From: RGIG4608 sp045125655
Lineage (GTDB): Bacteria > Bacillota > Clostridia > Oscillospirales > CAG-272
Direction: 5' to 3'
NCBI GenBank assembly: GCA_045125655.1
Contig: JBGVNP010000193.1
Location: 1 to 5,188, forward strand
Length of the DNA: 5,188 nt
The position numbers were made by a program, and so were the translations under genes. The notes beneath the pieces were generated by a model. That model was not told the origin of the DNA, did not search any database, and was given only the letters and a program-made list of their open reading frames with translations. This document shows positions 1 to 5,188 of the stretch, in pieces (within the stretch, counting starts at the first letter, position 1; every line of letters begins with the position of its first letter).

Positions 1-19
1 GGTATTGGAGTTTCTAAAC

Positions 20-43
20 CGATAATTCATTTTTGAATTATCG
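20..43. repeat. AT-rich perfect hairpin upstream of pth
   Basis: A 9-bp perfect inverted repeat: CGATAATTC at 20-28 and GAATTATCG at 35-43, with a 6-nt loop ATTTTT. It is followed by GAAAATTT-like sequence rather than a clean T-run, so it is not a standard intrinsic terminator. Its outer bases (CGATAA ... TTATCG) match those of the hairpin at 5115-5134 at the other end of the window. It could be a weak terminator or mRNA 3'-end stabiliser for an upstream gene, or a small dispersed palindrome. The palindrome is seen directly; its role is not known. Confidence 0.5.
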
Positions 44-90
44 AAAATTTACGTAAAATCTGCTCAAACCAACCGATTAAGTTTTTCGGG

Positions 91-128
91 GTGTGGGGCG
101 GTTTTTCAAAAAAGCCCCACATCTTTTT
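91..128 (+). terminator. Intrinsic terminator of the upstream transcription unit
   Basis: A strong stem, GTGTGGGGC at 91-99 pairing with GCCCCACAT at 114-122 (one G-U pair at the base), encloses a 14-nt loop and is followed at once by CTTTTT (123-128). This is the classic layout of a Rho-independent terminator on the plus strand. The opposite flank has no matching T-run, so it looks one-directional. Its position before pth means pth probably starts a new transcription unit, though partial read-through cannot be excluded. The gene it closes lies mostly or wholly outside the window. Confidence 0.8.
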
Positions 129-140
129 ACAACTAACTCC

Positions 141-167
141 CCGACAAATCAAAATTTAAACTGTAAT
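141..167 (+). promoter_or_regulatory. Weak candidate promoter for pth-mfd
   Basis: A promoter is expected here because a terminator lies just upstream and pth begins at 197. The best -10-like hexamer is TGTAAT at 162-167, matching TATAAT at five of six positions. The best nearby -35-like hexamer is CCGACA at 141-146, which shares only the GACA core, and the spacer is 15 bp, shorter than usual. Transcription would start near 174, giving a leader of roughly 20 nt that includes the AAGGAA ribosome binding site. The region is so A/T-rich that -10-like matches arise by chance, so this call is tentative. Confidence 0.25.
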
Positions 168-196
168 TAAAGCATATTTTAACAAGGAAACAAAAA

Positions 197-835
197 ATGG
201 CAGACATTTTTGAATTATTTAAGAAGATTTCAAGTGAAAATACTGCATCACGCGAGCCGATCTCACATATAGTTGTGGGACTTGGCAACCCTGGGGCGCA
301 ATATCTTCACACAAGGCATAATGCCGGATTTCTTGCAATAGACTATATTTGTAACAAGTACGGCGCTCGCGTAAATAAGAGCGCTCACAAGGGACTTGTG
401 GGTGAGGCAACAATCGCGGGTAAGCGAGTTCTTCTCGTCAAGCCGCAGACCTTTATGAATCTTTCGGGCGAATGTGTCCGAGCTGTTCTTGACTTTTACA
501 AGATAAGCGCGGACAATCTCATAGTCATTTATGACGATATTTCGCTTGACGTGGGTCGCCTTCGTGTCCGTCGCGACGGAAGTGCAGGTGGACATAACGG
601 AATAAAGAGCATTCTTGAGCATCTTGGCACAAAGACCTTTCCGAGAATTAAGATCGGTGTGGGTCAAAAGCCGCATCCCGATTACGATCTTGCATCGTGG
701 GTGCTCTCGGAATTTTCAAATGACGACCTTAAGAATCTTGAAGGAACATTCCCCACAGTATGTGAGGGACTTGAAAAGATACTTTCTGCAAGCATCGACG
801 ATGCTATGCAGGTTTGCAATAAGAAGGTACTATGA
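197..835 (+). CDS. pth: Peptidyl-tRNA hydrolase (Pth family)
   Basis: Cytosolic esterase that cleaves the bond between peptide and tRNA in peptidyl-tRNAs dropped from ribosomes, recycling the tRNA; normally essential in bacteria. The family signatures are present in order: VVGLGNPG at residues 26-33 (Asn31), TRHNAGF at 39-45 with the catalytic His41, TFMNLSG at 85-91 (Asn88), YDD at 112-114 (Asp113 is the likely active-site aspartate), and GSAGGHNGIKSI at 128-139 (Asn134). At 212 aa it is longer than the usual 185-195, because about 23 residues (starting MADIFELFKK) precede the conserved core. The ATG at 197 is preferred because AAGGAA at 184-189 is well spaced and no in-frame ATG or plausible RBS lies nearer the core. 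The stop overlaps the mfd start as ATGA, so the two genes are almost certainly co-transcribed. All catalytic residues are intact and no frameshift is seen. Very secure identification. Confidence 0.97.
   Translation: MADIFELFKKISSENTASREPISHIVVGLGNPGAQYLHTRHNAGFLAIDYICNKYGARVNKSAHKGLVGEATIAGKRVLLVKPQTFMNLSGECVRAVLDFYKISADNLIVIYDDISLDVGRLRVRRDGSAGGHNGIKSILEHLGTKTFPRIKIGVGQKPHPDYDLASWVLSEFSNDDLKNLEGTFPTVCEGLEKILSASIDDAMQVCNKKVL
822..827 (+). promoter_or_regulatory. mfd ribosome binding site inside the end of pth
   Basis: AGAAGG at 822-827 lies 4 nt before the mfd ATG at 832, entirely within the last codons of pth. It is a moderate and slightly close Shine-Dalgarno match. With the ATGA overlap (start 832-834, stop 833-835) it suggests that ribosomes finishing pth re-initiate on mfd. 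It supports 832 as the mfd start. Confidence 0.6.
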
Positions 836-3800
836 GCTTTATAACTAATGCAATTCGGCTTGATAGTGAATATAGGCAGCTCCTTGATACTGTTAAAAAG
901 GAGTTTTCGGCTCACAAGCCGTATCCCATCGCCATCAGCGGACTTTCGGACGGAGCAAGTGATGCTTGTATCGTTTCTCTTGTGGAGGATACGAGCCGCG
1001 AGAGACGGGGAATGCCCCTCTTTATCATTTGCCCCGAGGAAAAGGAATGCTTGCGACTGCAGAAAATGCTCGTTCAGCACGGCATTCGCGCATCCTTTTA
1101 CCTAAACCGAGATTTAAATTTTTATAATATTACCGCCTCCCATGAGTATGAGCATGAGAGGCTTAAAGTGTTGTTTGAGATAAAAAATCGCGAGCTTGAT
1201 GCAGTTCTCACCACACCCGATGCGGCGCTTTCTTATACTATGCCTTTGCAAAAGCTCAAGGATAATCTTATAAGGATTGATTCAAGCACAGTTCTTGAGC
1301 CGCAGGAGCTTTGCCGACGCCTTACGCTTTCGGGCTATATACGTGTTGATATGATAGACGGCGCAGGACAGTTCGCGCACCGCGGCGGAATAGTCGATAT
1401 TTATCCCGCGGGGGGGTATTATATTGATGCTGACGGCGAGCGCGTACGCGAGGATCTTCCCGTGCGAATTGAATTTTTTGGCGACGAGATAGACCGAATG
1501 GGGCTTTTCTCGGTCGAAACCCAAAGAATGCAGGAGAGTATTGAATGTATTGAAATTCCGCCTGCACGTGAAATTCTGCCCACTGCCGAGGATATTGCAA
1601 GACTCCGCGAGGCAATCAGTACACAGCTCAAGGCGACTAAAAATCCCGATGCATTTGTTGAGCTTAGCGGTGAGTTGACGTCCATTGACGGACTCAACGG
1701 AGAGAGCGGTAGCTTAAAATTCATTGATAAATATATTACGCTCATCTATCCCGAAAGATGCTCGCTCTTTGATTATATTGAGGAGCGCACCTGCGTTGCG
1801 GTGAAGGGTACTAATGCCATAGCCGAGCGACTTCGTGGCGCACAGTGGCACGAAAACCAAGTGATAGAGGAGCTTATTGAGGGCGGTACGATCGCACCCA
1901 AATATACCGATTATTCAAAGCCGCACTCAAGCTATGAGCTTTTCTGCGACAGAAACGTGACACTTCACACCGACTCGATAACCCAAGGACTTTCGGGCAA
2001 GAATACAAGCGGAATATTCCATTTTAGAAGCAAACAGACCGTTTCCTATGACGAAAAGACCGACCTTCTTGTTGAGGACATCGAGCAATACCTTGCAAGC
2101 AATTTTGCCGTAGCCGTTCTGTGCGAAAACGAGGTGTTTGCCAAAAATATCTGCGGACTTCTTTCTGAAAAGAAGATTTCTGCAAGCATCGAGCCGGATG
2201 AGGTGGCTTACGGAGAAGTGGGCATATATTGGAAAAAGCAGTTTATCGGATATGAGCTTACAAGTGCGCGCTTTTGCGTTTTGTCAACCGATAAAGAGGG
2301 AAGAAACGGCGGCATCAACTCCGTTTCACGCTCCATGCGCCGCAAAAAGAGAAAGAGCAATACGCAGGAGATATTCTCCTATAACGATCTTGAAGTCGGC
2401 GATCTCGTTGTTCATGAGGCATACGGTATAGGACGTTATGCGGGCATTGAAAATCTTATTCAAGACGGTGTTGGACACGATTATATCACCATTCAGTATG
2501 CAGGCAGTGATAAACTCTTTTTGCCCGTTGAAAAGCTCGATATGGTGTCCAAATATATCGGCGCGCACTCCGATGATGGTCTTATCAAGCTCTCACGCTT
2601 TGGCGGAGCGGAGTGGGGAAAGACTAAGGCAAAGGCAAAGGCGTCCGTAAAGGAAATGGCAAAGGAGCTTATTGAGCTTTATGCTCGCAGAATGAGGACT
2701 ACGGGCTTTGCTTTCCCACGCGACGATGATTTCCAAGCCGATTTTGAGGCGGCATTTGAATATGATGAAACCGATGCGCAGATAGAGGCGATAAACGACA
2801 TCAAGGGCGATATGATGCAATCAATGCCGATGGATAGACTCCTCTGCGGTGACGTTGGATTTGGAAAAACGGAAGTTGCATTCCGTGCCGCTTATAAGGC
2901 GGTGCTCGGCGGCAAGCAGGTGGCGATACTTGTTCCAACAACGATACTTGCGCTCCAGCACTACCAGACTGCGCTCTCGCGCTTCCGCGCGTTCGGTGTA
3001 AACGTGGATATGATTTCCCGATTCAAAACTGCCAAGCAGCAGAGTGTTACAAAAAGAAAATTAAAGAGGGGCGAGATCGATATTCTTATCGGCACTCACC
3101 GCCTCATTTCAAACGATATTGAATTTAAGGATCTCGGACTTCTCATCGTTGACGAGGAGCAGCGCTTTGGCGTGGCGCAAAAGGAGAAGCTGAAGAAGCT
3201 GGCAGGCAATATTGACGTGCTCTCTCTTTCTGCAACTCCCATTCCGAGAACTCTCAATATGGCTATGGGCGGACTCCGCGATATTTCAGTGCTTGACGAA
3301 GCGCCGATAGATAGAATCCCGATCCAGACCTACGTTCTTGAGCAGGATGATCTCATCGTCAACGAGGCGATAAGAAAGGAATTGCGCCGAGGCGGTCAGG
3401 TATTCTATATGCACAATTTTGTGGATAGTATATATGCCGTTGGTGCGAGATTGCAAAAGGCGTTTCCCGATGCCAAAATAACCGTGGCTCACGGAAAAAT
3501 GGAAAAGGAAGAGCTTGAGGAGATATGGGGCGAGATGCTCAAGGGCGAGATAGATATTCTCGTTAGCACGACCATTATCGAAACGGGAATTGATATTCCC
3601 AATGCAAACACCCTTATAGTTGATAACGCGCACCGCCTTGGACTCTCACAGCTCCATCAGATAAGAGGGCGTGTTGGACGCTCAAGCCGTCGTGCCTATG
3701 CGTATTTCACCTATCCAAAGGATATGGCGCTCACCGAGATCGCACAAAAGCGTCTTGAGGCGATAAGGGAATATGCAGAATTTGGTGCGGGCTTTAAGAT

Positions 3801-4392
3801 CGCTATGCGCGACCTTGAGCTTCGCGGCGCGGGTAATATGCTCGGCGCTCAACAACACGGACACCTCGATGCCGTTGGATACGATCTCTATATCAAGCTG
3901 CTTAACGAGGCAGTGCTTGAGGAGAGGGGAGAGAAGGTTGAAGCAAAGCCCGATTGTGTGGTTACGCTCAACTATAATGCCTTCATTCCCGAAAAATACG
4001 TTTCCTTCGCGGCGCAGAGAATCGGACTTTATAAGCGCATAGCACTTATAGATAATAACTACGATAGACTTGATATACTTGATGAGATGATCGACCGATA
4101 CGGCGACGTTCCAAAGCCGGTTGAAAATCTTCTTATGATCGCGCTCATCCGTGCGAACGCATTGAAATGTAAGATAACCTCAATTGTCCAAGAGGGAACT
4201 GAATTTAGAATAATTCCGATGCATATCGACATTGATATTTGGAGCGAGGTTGAGGATAGCTTTGACGGTAAGATGAAGATAGTTCTTTCCTCAAAGCCGT
4301 ATATCAGCATTCGTCCGAATAGGAGCGCAGATGCACTGAAATCTCTCAACCGCGTGCTTGAAAAGTATATTGAGATAGCGTCAAAGCAATAA
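832..4392 (+). CDS. mfd: Transcription-repair coupling factor Mfd
   Basis: ATP-dependent DNA translocase that binds RNA polymerase stalled at DNA lesions, pushes it off, and recruits UvrA for nucleotide excision repair. At 1186 aa it is full length (B. subtilis about 1177, E. coli 1148). Residues 1 to about 250 form the UvrB-like module (HEYEHERL at 104-111, GQFAHRGGIVDIYP at 179-192, VRIEFFGDEID at 211-221), without a Walker A motif, as is normal in Mfd. A basic linker (RRKKRK, 503-508) leads to the CarD-like RNA polymerase interaction domain at about 518-577 (GDLVVHEAYGIGRYAGIE). The translocase follows: Q-motif-like YDETDAQ 644-650, Walker A GDVGFGKT 673-680, DEEQ 774-777, SAT 800-802, IIETGIDIPNA 915-925 and QIRGRVGR 943-950. 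The TRG-type coupling segment is at about 974-1005 (LELRGAGNMLG). The C-terminal regulatory domain, which masks the UvrA-binding surface in known Mfd, spans about 1045-1186. The gene is translationally linked to pth and ends just before a strong terminator. No key motif is missing. Confidence 0.98.
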   Translation: MSFITNAIRLDSEYRQLLDTVKKEFSAHKPYPIAISGLSDGASDACIVSLVEDTSRERRGMPLFIICPEEKECLRLQKMLVQHGIRASFYLNRDLNFYNITASHEYEHERLKVLFEIKNRELDAVLTTPDAALSYTMPLQKLKDNLIRIDSSTVLEPQELCRRLTLSGYIRVDMIDGAGQFAHRGGIVDIYPAGGYYIDADGERVREDLPVRIEFFGDEIDRMGLFSVETQRMQESIECIEIPPAREILPTAEDIARLREAISTQLKATKNPDAFVELSGELTSIDGLNGESGSLKFIDKYITLIYPERCSLFDYIEERTCVAVKGTNAIAERLRGAQWHENQVIEELIEGGTIAPKYTDYSKPHSSYELFCDRNVTLHTDSITQGLSGKNTSGIFHFRSKQTVSYDEKTDLLVEDIEQYLASNFAVAVLCENEVFAKNICGLLSEKKISASIEPDEVAYGEVGIYWKKQFIGYELTSARFCVLSTDKEGRNGGINSVSRSMRRKKRKSNTQEIFSYNDLEVGDLVVHEAYGIGRYAGIENLIQDGVGHDYITIQYAGSDKLFLPVEKLDMVSKYIGAHSDDGLIKLSRFGGAEWGKTKAKAKASVKEMAKELIELYARRMRTTGFAFPRDDDFQADFEAAFEYDETDAQIEAINDIKGDMMQSMPMDRLLCGDVGFGKTEVAFRAAYKAVLGGKQVAILVPTTILALQHYQTALSRFRAFGVNVDMISRFKTAKQQSVTKRKLKRGEIDILIGTHRLISNDIEFKDLGLLIVDEEQRFGVAQKEKLKKLAGNIDVLSLSATPIPRTLNMAMGGLRDISVLDEAPIDRIPIQTYVLEQDDLIVNEAIRKELRRGGQVFYMHNFVDSIYAVGARLQKAFPDAKITVAHGKMEKEELEEIWGEMLKGEIDILVSTTIIETGIDIPNANTLIVDNAHRLGLSQLHQIRGRVGRSSRRAYAYFTYPKDMALTEIAQKRLEAIREYAEFGAGFKIAMRDLELRGAGNMLGAQQHGHLDAVGYDLYIKLLNEAVLEERGEKVEAKPDCVVTLNYNAFIPEKYVSFAAQRIGLYKRIALIDNNYDRLDILDEMIDRYGDVPKPVENLLMIALIRANALKCKITSIVQEGTEFRIIPMHIDIDIWSEVEDSFDGKMKIVLSSKPYISIRPNRSADALKSLNRVLEKYIEIASKQ

Positions 4393-4399
4393 TAAAAAT

Positions 4400-4453
4400 C
4401 ACCCACATAGCGTTGATTTTATCAATATCTACGCTTCGTGGGTGTTTATTTTT
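4400..4453 (+). terminator. Intrinsic terminator after mfd, possibly bidirectional
   Basis: Eight bases after the mfd stop, CACCCAC (4400-4406) pairs with GTGGGTG (4438-4444). After a 2x2 internal loop, AGCG (4409-4412) pairs with CGCT (4432-4435), and TTGAT (4413-4417) pairs with ATCAA (4421-4425) around a TTT loop, leaving a small bulge at 4426-4431. The stem is followed by TTTATTTTT (4445-4453), a good U-tract for plus-strand termination. The other flank, AATAAAAATC (4391-4400), reads as a T-rich tail on the minus strand, so the structure could also stop transcription arriving from the right. It separates the pth-mfd unit from the next gene. Confidence 0.88.
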
Positions 4454-4465
4454 AAATTTATCATA

Positions 4466-4471
4466 TATAAT
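4466..4471 (+). promoter_or_regulatory. Consensus -10 box (TATAAT) for the HTH gene
   Basis: TATAAT at 4466-4471 is a perfect match to the vegetative -10 hexamer and lies between the mfd terminator and the ribosome binding site. No good -35 is visible: at 17 bp spacing the hexamer is TGTTTA (4443-4448), at the foot of the terminator stem, and at 15 bp it is TTTATT. Transcription would start near 4478, leaving a very short leader of about 15 nt. The poor -35 could mean dependence on an activator, or that the match is chance in A/T-rich DNA. Position after a terminator supports it; the missing -35 weakens it. Confidence 0.45.
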
Positions 4472-4478
4472 TTGTTTG

Positions 4479-4486
4479 AAAGGAGG
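4479..4486 (+). promoter_or_regulatory. Strong ribosome binding site that sets the HTH gene start
   Basis: AAAGGAGG at 4479-4486 is a near-perfect Shine-Dalgarno sequence, 7 nt before the ATG at 4494. It fixes the start at 4494. The open frame continues upstream to a TTG at 4413, but that codon sits inside the mfd terminator hairpin and has no ribosome binding site. Confidence 0.9.
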
Positions 4487-4493
4487 AAATAGA

Positions 4494-5102
4494 ATGGATC
4501 AAATCAGAATCGGCAAATTTATTGCCAATGCAAGAAAAGAGAAGGGTATGACTCAAAGAGAGCTTGCTGACACCTTGCTTATAAGCGATAAGACAATTTC
4601 TAAATGGGAGTGTGGCAAGGGCTTGCCCGAGGTATCTCTAATGCTTCCTTTGTGTGAAGCTTTAGATATAAGTGTTAATGACCTCTTGAGCGGAGAGAGA
4701 ATATCCGATATCGATTATAAAAAGAAAGCAGAGGAAAATATGATGAATTTAATGAAGGAAAATCAAGAAAACAAAAAGAAAGAAGCCATCTCCATAATTT
4801 GCGCTGTGATTACAATAATAGCAGTTTGCTCACTCGTGTTTATTTCCGCATATATCGAAATGCACGCCGCTATAAGAGTTGCGCTTATTGTGCTTGCGAT
4901 AGTTACAGCAGCTTTGGGAATAGGTGTGGCAAGCATACTTGAAAACGAGGCAAGTTATTTTGTTTGCCCCCACTGCCACGCAGAGTTCAAAGCCTCAATT
5001 AAGGATTATGTCAATGGTTATCATACCTTCACAAAGAGATACCTGAAATGCCCCGAATGCGGCAAATCAAGTATGTGTAAGCATAAAATTGTAAGAAAAT
5101 AA
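4494..5102 (+). CDS. Membrane-anchored XRE-family HTH regulator with C-terminal zinc ribbon
   Basis: A 202-aa protein of three parts. Residues about 6-61 form an XRE/Cro-C1-type helix-turn-helix (IGKFIANARKEKGMTQRELA, then the recognition-helix region SDKTISKWE at 31-39), followed by SVNDLLSGERI, a common continuation of this domain in Clostridia. A charged, probably helical linker spans about 72-97. Two hydrophobic stretches (about 98-120 and 126-148) are separated by only about five residues and fit a transmembrane hairpin. The C-terminus has paired cysteines CPHC (158-161) and CPEC (186-189), as in a zinc ribbon, plus Cys195 outside the pairs. A hairpin topology would put both the DNA-binding domain and the zinc ribbon in the cytoplasm. 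No signal peptide is seen. The gene is visibly more A/T-rich than mfd and has its own start signals. Likely a DNA-binding regulator; the target, signal and any metal-sensing role are unknown, and the ribbon may be purely structural. Confidence 0.87.
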   Translation: MDQIRIGKFIANARKEKGMTQRELADTLLISDKTISKWECGKGLPEVSLMLPLCEALDISVNDLLSGERISDIDYKKKAEENMMNLMKENQENKKKEAISIICAVITIIAVCSLVFISAYIEMHAAIRVALIVLAIVTAALGIGVASILENEASYFVCPHCHAEFKASIKDYVNGYHTFTKRYLKCPECGKSSMCKHKIVRK

Positions 5103-5114
5103 TCTTTTAATTAA

Positions 5115-5134
5115 CGATAAATTGGGATTTATCG
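5115..5134. repeat. AT-rich perfect hairpin downstream of the HTH gene
   Basis: CGATAAAT (5115-5122) and ATTTATCG (5127-5134) form a perfect 8-bp inverted repeat with a 4-nt loop TGGG, 12 nt after the stop codon. It is followed by GGGAGTTTAAAAAG, not a T-run, so it is not a standard intrinsic terminator. It may protect the mRNA 3' end, or belong to a repeated intergenic element together with the G+C-rich hairpin just downstream. Confidence 0.5.
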
Positions 5135-5166
5135 GGGAGTTTAAAAAGTTAGTTTAACTTAAAAAC

Positions 5167-5188
5167 GGGACGTCGAGGACGCCGTCCC
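5167..5188. repeat. G+C-rich hairpin cut by the window end, possible dispersed repeat
   Basis: GGGAC (5167-5171) pairs with GTCCC (5184-5188), and within it GTC (5172-5174) pairs with GAC (5178-5180) around a GAG loop, leaving GCC (5181-5183) bulged; alternatively GGGACG pairs with CGTCCC. It is preceded by AAAAAC. If a T-run follows beyond the window, this is the terminator of the HTH gene, which otherwise lacks one. The sequence also resembles, from memory only, a G+C-rich motif that recurs in intergenic regions of gut Clostridia. The structure is seen; both interpretations are inference. Confidence 0.45.

Noticed and set aside
1..36. Possible C-terminal tail of an upstream gene
   Set aside because: All three plus frames close early (at 17, 25 and 36), leaving at most 11 residues, none of which I recognise. 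A terminator downstream implies a gene to the left, but its end cannot be placed.
263..676. Open frame of 137 codons on the minus strand within pth
   Set aside because: It lies wholly opposite pth, resembles no known protein and has no start signals. The same applies to the other minus-strand and out-of-frame open frames within mfd.
783..2192. 16-base direct repeat TTTCTGCAAGCATCGA at 783-798 (pth) and 2177-2192 (mfd)
   Set aside because: Both copies encode Ser-Ala-Ser-Ile in the same codon phase in unrelated proteins. Shared codon preference is the simplest explanation, and the flanks do not match.
4413..4493. Longer version of the HTH gene starting at a TTG at 4413, adding 27 residues
   Set aside because: The TTG lies inside the mfd terminator hairpin and has no ribosome binding site, while the ATG at 4494 has a near-perfect one at normal spacing and begins a typical XRE domain.
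5103..5188. Intrinsic terminator for the HTH gene
   Set aside because: Neither hairpin in this stretch is followed by a T-run within the window, so a terminator cannot be claimed; the second hairpin is cut by the window edge.

Overview
The window looks like chromosomal housekeeping DNA from a low-to-moderate G+C Gram-positive bacterium, most likely a gut-type member of the Clostridia. The evidence is the pth-mfd gene order (pth and mfd are also near neighbours in Bacillus), strong AGGAGG-type ribosome binding sites, intrinsic terminators with U-tracts, and a small XRE regulator with a membrane hairpin and zinc ribbon, an architecture I associate with Clostridia. The lineage is an inference; there is no rRNA or other decisive marker.

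Layout. Bases 1-196 are non-coding apart from a possible unrecognisable tail of an upstream gene. They hold an AT-rich perfect hairpin (20-43) and a G+C-rich intrinsic terminator (91-128) that closes an upstream transcription unit. Then come two co-directional genes joined by an ATGA overlap: pth (197-835, peptidyl-tRNA hydrolase, 212 aa) and mfd (832-4392, transcription-repair coupling factor, 1186 aa). Both are complete, with the expected catalytic residues and motifs. A large intrinsic terminator (4400-4453) follows mfd directly and is A-rich on its other flank, so it may work in both directions.

A third gene (4494-5102, 202 aa) has its own ribosome binding site and a consensus -10 box (TATAAT) just after the mfd terminator, so it is probably a separate transcription unit. 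It encodes an XRE-type helix-turn-helix protein with two predicted transmembrane helices and a C-terminal four-cysteine zinc ribbon. Its target and signal are unknown. The last 86 bases are non-coding and carry two hairpins; the second runs into the window edge and resembles a dispersed intergenic repeat.

How the genes work together: Pth recycles peptidyl-tRNAs released from ribosomes, and Mfd removes stalled RNA polymerase and recruits nucleotide excision repair. They are linked by a conserved operon rather than a shared pathway. I found no phage, transposase, CRISPR, toxin-antitoxin or defence module, and no convincing undescribed system. The points most worth a second look are the membrane-anchored HTH/zinc-ribbon protein, and the hairpins and inverted repeat in the two flanking intergenic regions.
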